Assembly: GCA_023447015.1 (NCBI GenBank)
Contig: JAEXPG010000248.1
Coordinates: 1-15,182 of the forward strand
From: Verrucomicrobiota bacterium
Lineage (GTDB): Bacteria; Verrucomicrobiota; Verrucomicrobiia; Opitutales; Opitutaceae
Direction: 5' to 3'
Length of the DNA: 15,182 bases
Below are positions 1 to 6,811 of this stretch, piece after piece. The notes under the pieces were generated by a model that made no database searches, was not told where the DNA came from, and saw nothing but the letters and a program-made list of their open reading frames with translations. The translations under genes were made by a program, and so were the position numbers. The stretch's first letter is position 1. Each line of letters begins with the position of its first letter.

Positions 1-2306
1 ATCACGAGCGAGGCGACGCCCTTGCAGACGCCGGCCGGGTTCTTCACCTCGATCTTCACGCGCTTGCCGCGGAACACGCGCTCGACCATGAAGCCGGGCC
101 AACTCTTCGGGATGCACGGATCGAGCCGCAGGCCGTCGATCTCGGGACGCACGCCGAGGATCCATTGGAGCGCGGTATGGTGCGACCACGAGGCCGTGCC
201 GGAGAGCCACGCGACGCGCGACTTGCCGGCGTTGCGGTTGCAGGTGGCGTAGGTGGTCTGGCAATGCACGTACGGTTCGATCTCGCGCAGTTCGGCGCGG
301 GTGTTGTAGGCCGAGGGCATGAACGCGCGGTAGTACTCGTACGCGCGGTCGCCGTCGCCCAGCAGCGCCTCGGCGATCACCGCCCAGCTCTGCGTGTGGC
401 AGAAGATGCCGGCGTTTTCCTTGATGCCGTGGTTGTAGATCACGCCGCCCATGACGGTCGGGGGCGTGTGGGTGAACGGCGGCGCGCTGAGCATGATGCC
501 GTACGGGGTGGCAAGCTCGCGCTGGAGGGCGTCCATCGCGCTGCGGCCCTGCGCGGGCGAGGCGGCGCCGGACATGACGGCCCAGACCTGGGTGTTGATG
601 TAGATCTTGCCCTCGGCCTCGGTCTTCGCGCCGTAGCGGTGGCCGTCGTCGCCGATGGCCCAGAGGTACCATTCGCCGTCCCAGGCGGCGGCCTGGATGG
701 CGGCCTCGAGCTTCGTCTGCTCGGCGCGGGCCCACGCGGCCTCGGCGGGGAGCGCGAGGCGGTCGGCGATCTGCGCGTAGGTGAAGAGTCCGTACCGGAG
801 CTGGAAGGCGACCATGACGGATTCGCCGTTGTAGCCCATCTTCACGCAGTCGTTCCAGTCGGCGTGCAGGCCGCAGGGCAGACCGTTCTTACCGGAGCGC
901 TCGAGGTTGAACTCGAGGGCGCGGCGCAGGTGGCCGAGCACGGTGCCCTCGCCCTGGTCGGCGTACGGGAGAACCTTTTTGTAGAAGTCGAGGTCGCCGG
1001 TTTCCGCGACGTAGTCGGGGATGGCGTTGAAGAACCACTGGCAGTCGTCGGAGCGGTACTCCTCGCGCTTCGGCGCGGGCATCTTGCCCGGCGTGTGGCT
1101 GAACGGGGCGACGACGGGCATCGCGCCGCCGTTGGAGACCTGGCCGGTGAGCATGAGCTCGAGGCGCTCGCGGATCTGGTCTTTCAACATCGGCATGGCG
1201 CCGAGGAAATCCTGCACGGTGTCGCGGAAGCCGAGGCCGTCGCGCTCGCCGTTGTAGACGAGGGAAGCGTGGCGCGACCAGGTGTAGGTGATGAGGGCGT
1301 TGTAGGCGCCCCAGACGTTGGCCATCGAGTCGAACTCGGCGTCGGGCGTCTTCACGACGGCGGCACCGAGCAGGCCGTGCCAGTGCGACTTCAGCTTCTG
1401 GAGCTCGGCCTCGCAGCGTTCACTCGTGCCGAACGCGGCACGGGCGGCGTAGCCGTGGGAGTCGGGCGTGCCGAGGCCGAGCATGGCGATGAGCTCACGC
1501 GTCTCGCCCGGCTGGAGCTCGATCTCGACCTGGAGGGTACCGCAGGCGTTCTCGCCTTCGGCGAGGAAGTTGGAGCACTTGCCGTCGGCGACGGTCTGCG
1601 GGTTGGCGTAGGTGTGGTAGACGGAGCCGAGGAAACGCTCGCGCACGGTCTCGTAGCCGGCGAGCGGCGCGCCCACGAGCGCCATCCAGAGGCGATGGCA
1701 ACCCATGAGGTTGCTCGGATCGAACTGGTGGTACGGGTGCACCGCCATGCCGAGCATGTCCTGCTCGACGGTGGCCTTGGTGATGAACTGCGAGTACTGG
1801 AGGTTGGTCAGGTCGTTGGGCATGTGCCACGGGCTGGCCATCTCGCAGTAGGTGAAGACGGCGAGCTTGCGCGACTGCTTGCCCTTGTTGGTGACCTTCA
1901 GGCGCCAGTATTCGAAGGCCTGGCCGAGCGGCACGAAGTACGTGCTCTCGGTCTCGATCGCCGAGTAACGCGAGGTGATCGTCGTGTACGCGGTGCCGTG
2001 GCGGCAGGTCGACTTGTACTTCGACAGCGGCTTGCCGACGGGTTGCCACGACGAGGACCAGTAGTCGCCGCTCTCCTGATCGCGGAGGTAGAAATAGCGG
2101 CCCGGCTGGTCGAGCGGCACGGAGTTCGAGCGCAGGCGCAGGAAACGCGAACCCAGCGCGCTCTTGTAGAACGAGTAGCCGCCGGCGTTGTTGGTGATGA
2201 GCGCGCCGTAGTCCAGCGAGCCGAGGTAGTTGGCCCACGGGCGGGGCGTGTCGGGACGCGTGATGACGTACTCGCGGGCTTTGTCGTCGAAGTGGCCGAA
2301 TTGCAT
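1..2306 (-). CDS. GH94 glycoside phosphorylase (cellobiose/diacetylchitobiose phosphorylase family), 3' end cut by window
   Basis: The frame is open from the ATG at 2306 to the left edge (about 768 residues), so probably only the last few dozen residues are missing. The N-terminus reads MQFGHFDDKAREYVITRPDT and continues PWANYLGS and NNAGGYSFY, the typical GH94 opening. The N-terminal part (about 1-290) should be the beta-sandwich, followed by the (alpha/alpha)6 catalytic barrel. The catalytic acid is Asp483 in HADWNDC. His637 (IFCHTQSW) and Gly703-Thr704 (SGTASW) match the phosphate-binding positions of cellobiose phosphorylase. GH94 enzymes split beta-linked disaccharides with phosphate, giving a sugar 1-phosphate. 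There is no signal peptide, so it should be cytoplasmic. Chitobiose, cellobiose or another beta-disaccharide are all possible; the sequence read by eye does not settle which. It lies 121 bp downstream of the sensor kinase gene on the same strand. No clear Shine-Dalgarno precedes the ATG. Confidence 0.93.
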   Translation of the reverse strand, partial: MQFGHFDDKAREYVITRPDTPRPWANYLGSLDYGALITNNAGGYSFYKSALGSRFLRLRSNSVPLDQPGRYFYLRDQESGDYWSSSWQPVGKPLSKYKSTCRHGTAYTTITSRYSAIETESTYFVPLGQAFEYWRLKVTNKGKQSRKLAVFTYCEMASPWHMPNDLTNLQYSQFITKATVEQDMLGMAVHPYHQFDPSNLMGCHRLWMALVGAPLAGYETVRERFLGSVYHTYANPQTVADGKCSNFLAEGENACGTLQVEIELQPGETRELIAMLGLGTPDSHGYAARAAFGTSERCEAELQKLKSHWHGLLGAAVVKTPDAEFDSMANVWGAYNALITYTWSRHASLVYNGERDGLGFRDTVQDFLGAMPMLKDQIRERLELMLTGQVSNGGAMPVVAPFSHTPGKMPAPKREEYRSDDCQWFFNAIPDYVAETGDLDFYKKVLPYADQGEGTVLGHLRRALEFNLERSGKNGLPCGLHADWNDCVKMGYNGESVMVAFQLRYGLFTYAQIADRLALPAEAAWARAEQTKLEAAIQAAAWDGEWYLWAIGDDGHRYGAKTEAEGKIYINTQVWAVMSGAASPAQGRSAMDALQRELATPYGIMLSAPPFTHTPPTVMGGVIYNHGIKENAGIFCHTQSWAVIAEALLGDGDRAYEYYRAFMPSAYNTRAELREIEPYVHCQTTYATCNRNAGKSRVAWLSGTASWSHHTALQWILGVRPEIDGLRLDPCIPKSWPGFMVERVFRGKRVKIEVKNPAGVCKGVASLV

Positions 2307-2330
2307 GGGAACGGGGGATGAGGCGGAAAA

Positions 2331-2341
2331 GACCGAACGCT
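2331..2341 (-). promoter_or_regulatory. 11-bp leader element upstream of the GH94 gene, shared with the relic at 6710-6720
   Basis: Read on the minus strand, AGCGTTCGGTC begins 44 bases before the GGC codon of Gly4. The same 11 bases occur at 6710-6720, again 44 bases before the matching Gly codon of the decayed GH94 copy. The bases just outside it (GTGATTT here, GCGATGG there) are partly alike, while the 33 bases between element and gene are not well conserved. Function is unknown; an operator or promoter part is an inference. Confidence 0.35.
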
Positions 2342-2427
2342 AAATCACGAACTAACCTGCCTGCCAAGCCCACGGTGTTGTTTGGCCCGTTTTCGCCCCC
2401 TGCCATTGCCCGGACCAACCCCGAGCC

Positions 2428-5022
2428 TCACCTGGCCGCAGCCGCCGCGGCCCGCGCGATAATTTGGAGAAGATCCGTCACCCGGTAAGGCTTCCCGAGG
2501 AAATCGATGCCCTCACGGCCGGAGAAATCCCCGCCAACGACCTCGGCGCTATAGCCGCTGGTGTAGATCACCTTCAACGCAGGCTTCGAGGCCAGGAGTG
2601 TCTGCGCCAGAGCGATGCCATCCAGTCCGCCGGGCATCACCACATCGGTGAACAGGATCTCGATCCGGTCGCGTTGCTCCTTCCAGATCTCGAGCGCATC
2701 GGGGCCGGATGCCGCCTCGATCACTTCATACCCTTCACCCTTCAAGGCGCGGCGGGCCAACGCCCGTACCCCGTCGTTGTCCTCCACGAGCAAGATCACG
2801 CGTGCGCCACCAGCCACCGGCCGCGCGGGCGACTCGACGAGCCGCGCGGGGGCGAGGGACTGCACCGTCTCGGCCGGGACGCACACATGGAACGTGCTGC
2901 CCCGACCGACTGCCGTCTCGACTTCGATCCAGCCCCGGTGCTGTTCCACAATGCCAAACACGGTCGCCAAACCGAGCCCGGTCCCCTTGCCCACCTCTTT
3001 GGTGGTGAAGATCGGCTCGAAGATCCGCGGCAGCACGGCCGGCGGAATGCCGGATCCCTCGTCGCGCACCGACAATCGCACAAAGGTCCCCGCGCGCGCC
3101 CCATGCACCGCCGGCACGGCATCGGCGGGGATCGCCACGAGCGCGCTGGACACGGTGATGATGCCGCCACGCGGCATCGCATCGCGGGCGTTGACGACGA
3201 GATTGAGCACCACCTGCTCGAGCATCGTCGTGTCGGCCCGGACAGGCGCCACCCCGGGCGAGAGGGCCAAGTCGATCCGGATCACTTCGCCCACCAAGCT
3301 CCGCAGCACCTCCGCCATTTCCCGAACCACCAGATTGAGATCGATGGGGGCGGGGTTGAACGGCTGCTTGCGACTGAAGGCGAGCAACTGCTTGGTCAGT
3401 TCGGAGGCGCGCGACGACGCCCCTCGAATCTCACCAATAAGTTGGGTGATGCTCGGCGGCAGCGTTTCGCGCTCGAGCAACATGACGTTGCCGAGAATCA
3501 CGGTCAGAAGGTTGTTGAAATCGTGGGCGATGCCGCCGGAAAGCCGGCCCACGGCCTCCATCTTCTGGGTCTGGCGCAGCTGCTCCTCGATGCGCCGTTG
3601 CGCTTCCTCGGCGCGTTTCTGTTCGGTGAGGTCCGAGCAGATGACCAACGTCCGTTCCCCCACCGCCGAGGTGGTGACAACGGTATGGCGCAGCGAGCCG
3701 TCTTTGTGCGCCACCGCGGTTGCCACCGGCTCGATCGAGCGTCGGGTCGCCGCCGCTTCGGCGATCCGGCGGCGCCAACCGTGGACCCATTCGTCCTTCC
3801 CCGCGGACTCCGCCTTGGCCAGCCGCCACCAGGTCTCGAGGTCCGGGATCTCCGCCGCGGCGTAGCCGAACACCCGGGTGAACGCGGCGTTCACGTAGAG
3901 AATCTGCTGGGTCTGATCGAGCATCACCATCGGCACCGGCGAACTCTCGATCATCTGCAGCTGGAGTTCCTCCCGGTGACGGATCTCCGCAATCTCGCGA
4001 CGGCGCCGGCGCTCGCGCACGAACCAGGCCATCGCAAGCAACCCCACCCCTGCCACCACGAGGACGGCACGGAACCACCAGCGATCGTGGACAGGCGTGG
4101 GCAGCACAAAGCTGAGCCCGGCCCCGGCGGTGTTCCAGACCCCGTCGGCGTTGCACGCCTGCACCTGGAAGCGATAGCGCCCCGGCGGCAGATTCGTGAA
4201 GAACGCCGACCGGCGCGCGCCCGCCTCGACCCAGTCGGCCTGGTACCCTTCGAGCCGGTACCGATAGCGGATGCGCTCCGGCGACTGGTAGTCGATCGCG
4301 ACGTAGTCGAACTCCAGATTCCGGACACCGGGCTCGACCTGCGGCTCGCGATCGGTGGGATACGCGCGGCCGTCGAAAAGGACGCGCTGCAGCCGGAGCG
4401 GGGGCGGGAGCGAGTTGACCGGGAGATGCGACGGATCGATCTGGATCACCCCCTTGGCGCTGGGCAGCCAGATCCGCCCGTCGGTCGATCGGCAGCCCGA
4501 ATACTCGCTGTTCGACTTCTCCGAGGTCTTCACGACATGCGAGCCGTCGAAGACGGTGCACTCCACCCGCTCCAGCCGGCCATCGGCCACGGCGTTGAGC
4601 TCGTGCTCGGCCACGCGGAAAAACCCCTCGGAGGAGTCCATCCAGAAATTGCCCAGCAGGTCCGCCACGACCGTGAAGATATGATCCGAGTAAAGCCCCT
4701 GCCGGTGGCTCACGGTGTCGATCCGGCCATCCTTGATGCGCACCAGACCGGAGTTCCGCACCGCCCAGATCGCGCCGGCGGCGTCCTCGCTCAGCGCGTA
4801 GAAAGCCTGATCGTTCTCGGTGCGCCCGCTCATCCAGTCGTGAGCCTTGCCGTCACGGATCTGAGTCAGGCCCGGATTCGCGGCCACCCAGAGCGAGCCG
4901 GCGCGCGCCACCATCATCTTGTTGATCCAGCCAAACCGCGGCTCGACTCCGTCGGCCAGCCGGTAGGGCACGATGGCGTCGTTGACGACCCGCACCAACT
5001 TCTCGCCGACGGAGAGCAGCAC
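2428..5022 (-). CDS. C-terminal part of a nonsense-split hybrid sensor histidine kinase (propeller end, Y_Y_Y, TM, PAS, HisKA, HATPase, REC)
   Basis: Residues are numbered from the GTG at 5022 (864 aa). Residues 1-200 hold the last propeller blades (SLWVAANPGLTQIRDG, AIWAVRNSGLVRIKDG and others). A triple-tyrosine domain follows at about 235-307 (DYQSPERIRYRYRLEGY...W, PPGRYRFQVQA). One membrane segment spans 316-334, then PAS (about 355-465), HisKA with phospho-acceptor His500 in GGIAHDFNN, HATPase (N box NLVVNARDAM, GTGLGLA at 680-686) and a receiver at 741-855 with Asp793 and Lys844. There is no DNA-binding output domain. The frame is the same as the piece at 5074-6369, and only one TAA separates them, so this is one gene of about 1,310 codons broken by a nonsense codon. 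If translated from the GTG it would lack the signal peptide but keep all signalling domains. It could instead be a pseudogene or reflect a sequencing error. Confidence 0.85.
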   Translation of the reverse strand: MLLSVGEKLVRVVNDAIVPYRLADGVEPRFGWINKMMVARAGSLWVAANPGLTQIRDGKAHDWMSGRTENDQAFYALSEDAAGAIWAVRNSGLVRIKDGRIDTVSHRQGLYSDHIFTVVADLLGNFWMDSSEGFFRVAEHELNAVADGRLERVECTVFDGSHVVKTSEKSNSEYSGCRSTDGRIWLPSAKGVIQIDPSHLPVNSLPPPLRLQRVLFDGRAYPTDREPQVEPGVRNLEFDYVAIDYQSPERIRYRYRLEGYQADWVEAGARRSAFFTNLPPGRYRFQVQACNADGVWNTAGAGLSFVLPTPVHDRWWFRAVLVVAGVGLLAMAWFVRERRRRREIAEIRHREELQLQMIESSPVPMVMLDQTQQILYVNAAFTRVFGYAAAEIPDLETWWRLAKAESAGKDEWVHGWRRRIAEAAATRRSIEPVATAVAHKDGSLRHTVVTTSAVGERTLVICSDLTEQKRAEEAQRRIEEQLRQTQKMEAVGRLSGGIAHDFNNLLTVILGNVMLLERETLPPSITQLIGEIRGASSRASELTKQLLAFSRKQPFNPAPIDLNLVVREMAEVLRSLVGEVIRIDLALSPGVAPVRADTTMLEQVVLNLVVNARDAMPRGGIITVSSALVAIPADAVPAVHGARAGTFVRLSVRDEGSGIPPAVLPRIFEPIFTTKEVGKGTGLGLATVFGIVEQHRGWIEVETAVGRGSTFHVCVPAETVQSLAPARLVESPARPVAGGARVILLVEDNDGVRALARRALKGEGYEVIEAASGPDALEIWKEQRDRIEILFTDVVMPGGLDGIALAQTLLASKPALKVIYTSGYSAEVVGGDFSGREGIDFLGKPYRVTDLLQIIARAAAAAAR

Positions 5023-5032
5023 GCCTGCATCG

Positions 5033-5037
5033 TCCTC
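5033..5037 (-). promoter_or_regulatory. Shine-Dalgarno-like GGAGG before the GTG at 5022
   Basis: On the minus strand GGAGG ends 10 bases before the GTG that opens the C-terminal kinase piece, and lies 37 bases after the TAA at 5074-5076. It sits inside the codons for Ala-Glu-Asp, so it may be accidental, but position and spacing would suit translation restart after the stop. It decides the start I give for that piece. Confidence 0.35.
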
Positions 5038-5073
5038 CGCGATCGATTGCGACCAGACCCCGAGTGCCCAGGT

Positions 5074-5076
5074 TTA
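5074..5076 (-). other. In-frame TAA nonsense codon splitting the propeller kinase gene
   Basis: Codons read GTC GAG TAA ACC TGG GCA CTC on the minus strand. Both flanking open frames use the same phase, and the protein continues without gap or frameshift on either side, between propeller blades 9 and 10. A single base change, for example from CAA, AAA or GAA, would explain it. Confidence 0.9.
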
Positions 5077-6369
5077 CTCGACACGGCCGGCCCGGAAACG
5101 ACTGAGGTCCTGCTTCCCGCCCAAGAGGTAGAGATCGCCGTTGCGCGCGACAAACACCCGCCGGATCCACTCCGACGAGAAGCCGTCGGCACGATCACGT
5201 CCGAACGAGGTGCACCGGCCGTCGACGATGCGGGTCAACCCGTTGGTGGTTCCCGCCCAGATTCCACCTTCGGGAGCGGCCGCCACGCTCAGGCAGGCAT
5301 CGCCGGACAAACCTTCGGCCCGCGAGACGATCGGAAACTTCACGTCCGAGATCTGGGTGAGACCATCCTCCGTCCCGACCCAAAGGCTGCCGTCGGCCGA
5401 CTCGGCGAGAGTGAGGACATGATCGCTCGCGATCCCATCCCCACGACCGAGCCGCTCCAAAGCGCCATCCCGATAGCGCAACAACCCGTCGAACAGGCCG
5501 CCGATCCACAACACGCCATGCTTGTCGACCAGCAGGGCACGCGTCTGGCCACCGAAGCCGATCGAAGCCCGCGGCGTGAGATCGGGGCCGATGCAATGCA
5601 CCCCATTGGTGGCACCAACCCACACGACGCCATCCGGCGCGACCGCCAAAGCGTGGATCAGGTTGTTGCCCCATAGTTGCGCGGCAGCGCCCTCGACCGG
5701 CACCAGGCGCCCTTGCTCCCAGTAAAAAACACCATGCGCCGCCGTGCCCAACCAGACGCGACCGCGGGCATCCATCTGCATGCAGAACACGTCCAGCTCC
5801 TTGGAAACGATCTCCTCGACTCCCTCCGCCGAGCGCCGGCCGACCGTGCCCGCAGTACTGATCCACAACGAACCGTCGGGGGCTTCCAACATGCAGCGCG
5901 TGGTCGGATAGTCTCCGCCGAGAAAGGCATGCGGCAAACGGCCGAAGCGGGCGCCGTCGAAAAGGCCATAGCCGCCCCGCTCGGTGCCGACCCAAAGGCC
6001 GCCATCCCGACGCAACGAGAGACTGGAGACAACCCGCGAGAACCCCTCGCTTTGGCCGGGCAGACCGAGGGAACGGAACTCCACCCCATCGAAATCCACC
6101 AAGCCGCGCCGCGTGCCGAGCCAGATGTGCCCATCGCCCGACTGCACGATGGCCGTGATCGCTTCGGAAGGCAGCCGATCCATTCGGCGCCAAGTCCGCG
6201 CATTGTATTGGGCCAGCGTGCGGGACGGATCCAGCGCCACCACCCGTTCCGGCCAGAGCGCCAGGCCGAGCAACACCCCAAGGCCAAGCAAACTCCCCAC
6301 CCGACGGCCCAGGGGGCGACCGGTGGACCAGACCGCAAGAAACAAGGCAAGAGGGAGTGGGGACCGCAT
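5074..6369 (-). CDS. N-terminal part of the split sensor kinase: signal peptide and nine two-component-propeller blades
   Basis: This piece is 431 residues long. Residues 1-46 look like a signal peptide or anchor with a hydrophobic core near 25-39 (GSLLGLGVLLGLALW). An alternative GTG start at residue 24 would give a more standard signal peptide. From about residue 70 there are nine Reg_prop blades of the form DG.(I/L)W(V/L)GT..GL, such as SGDGHIWLGTRRGL, DARGRVWLGTAAHG and ESADGSLWVGTEDGL. With about five more blades in the downstream piece the total is 14, the two seven-bladed propellers usual for periplasmic glycan-sensing kinases. The frame ends GRVE-TAA, and the next codons in the same frame (TWALGVW...EDDAGVLLSVG) continue the propeller. 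Alone it would be an exported sensor domain without a kinase. The ligand is unknown; a glycan is likely from family knowledge and the GH94 neighbour. Confidence 0.85.
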   Translation of the reverse strand: MRSPLPLALFLAVWSTGRPLGRRVGSLLGLGVLLGLALWPERVVALDPSRTLAQYNARTWRRMDRLPSEAITAIVQSGDGHIWLGTRRGLVDFDGVEFRSLGLPGQSEGFSRVVSSLSLRRDGGLWVGTERGGYGLFDGARFGRLPHAFLGGDYPTTRCMLEAPDGSLWISTAGTVGRRSAEGVEEIVSKELDVFCMQMDARGRVWLGTAAHGVFYWEQGRLVPVEGAAAQLWGNNLIHALAVAPDGVVWVGATNGVHCIGPDLTPRASIGFGGQTRALLVDKHGVLWIGGLFDGLLRYRDGALERLGRGDGIASDHVLTLAESADGSLWVGTEDGLTQISDVKFPIVSRAEGLSGDACLSVAAAPEGGIWAGTTNGLTRIVDGRCTSFGRDRADGFSSEWIRRVFVARNGDLYLLGGKQDLSRFRAGRVE

Positions 6370-6415
6370 TGTGGAATGAACCGAGGGCTAATGTTCTTCG
6401 GCTCGCCGACCGAGC

Positions 6416-6444
6416 AATTAAGCCCCACCCCTGCACCCAGACAA
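6416..6444 (-). promoter_or_regulatory. Possible promoter for the propeller kinase gene
   Basis: On the minus strand TTGTCT (6444-6439) and TTAATT (6421-6416) are separated by exactly 17 bases, and the second box ends 46 bases before the ATG at 6369. The match to a sigma-70 promoter is 4/6 and 3/6. It is one of the few AT-containing spots in the gap. This is only a candidate. Confidence 0.2.
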
Positions 6445-6459
6445 CCCTTTGCCCATTTC

Positions 6460-6685
6460 GAACCCTCGACCGCGGCCCGCCGCGCCGCGCGCACCGAACG
6501 CGCCGAGGCGCAGCACCCGCCCGGCTGGACTTTCCCCCATGCGGCTGGTTCGCGGGCGCCCCGGCGTGGTTGGCGATGATCGCGCCGTAGTCGGCCCGAA
6601 CCGAGGAACTGCTCCACGGGCGAGGGGTGTCAGGACGCGTGACGACGTGTTTCTTGGTCCAGCGGTCGAAGTGACCGGAGGCCAC
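6460..6685 (-). pseudogene. Decayed 5' end of a second GH94 phosphorylase gene
   Basis: From a GTG at 6685, in the place of the intact gene's ATG, the minus strand reads VASGHFD, then VVTRPDTPRPW, then ADYGAIIANHAG. Counted by eye, 22 of the first 42 residues match the start of the intact GH94 gene at 2306. The stretch SSSSVR, which should match ANYLGS, becomes FLGS-like if one base is restored before it and one removed after it, suggesting paired frameshifts. After ANHAG the similarity continues weakly in another frame (SPAGRVLRLG against KSALGSRFLRLR). Nothing of the rest of the roughly 800-residue enzyme is seen; the kinase gene starts 91 bases downstream. Because of its divergence I read it as an old paralogue remnant rather than a recent duplication. 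Confidence 0.75.
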
Positions 6686-6763
6686 GGACGACTGCGAGCA
6701 ATCGAACAGGACCGAACGCTCCATCGCCACGGGACGCCCCGCCGCCAGCGCGCACTTGGGCTC

Positions 6764-6790
6764 GCGGGAAAAGGCCTGCTTTTTCCCCGC
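6764..6790. repeat. Inverted repeat upstream of the TMTC-like gene
   Basis: GCGGGAAAA and TTTTCCCCGC pair as a 7-bp stem (GGGAAAA/TTTTCCC) plus two more G-C pairs across a bulged C, around an 8-base loop. It ends 21 bases before the ATG at 6812, so it would lie in the 5' leader. No function is evident. Confidence 0.3.
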
Positions 6791-6811
6791 CGCCGGCTTG
6801 GATCGGGCGCG

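Larger units (their letters stand above)
6370..6811. other. 442-bp gap between divergent genes, containing a GH94 relic
   Basis: This separates the kinase gene (minus, start 6369) from the TMTC-like gene (plus, start 6812). From the kinase side it holds a weak promoter-like pair (6416-6444), a decayed GH94 5' end (6460-6685), its leader with an 11-bp shared element (6710-6720) and an inverted repeat (6764-6790). The plus frame of the TMTC-like gene stays open back to 6449, but those codons are the antisense of the relic and resemble nothing else. Confidence 0.7.

Noticed and set aside
165..2321. 718-codon open frame on the plus strand opposite the GH94 gene
   Set aside because: It is antisense to a clear GH94 coding frame. 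Its translation is rich in Val, Ala, Gly, Arg and His with no motif, typical of high-GC shadow frames.
2464..5676. 1070-codon plus-strand open frame across the kinase locus
   Set aside because: It runs antisense through the kinase domains and through the nonsense codon. The translation is rich in Arg, Pro, His and Asp without any domain.
6495..6512. 18-base exact match to 9375-9392 inside sufE, suggesting a sufE fragment in the gap
   Set aside because: The match is short and built of GC-rich codons. In minus orientation the same bases read SPAGRVLRLG, which fits the GH94 relic better, so I take the sufE match as chance.
6449..6811. N-terminal extension of the TMTC-like protein by 121 codons
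   Set aside because: The extension is the antisense of the GH94 relic and puts hydrophilic Arg-rich sequence before the first membrane helix. The ATG at 6812 fits the family.
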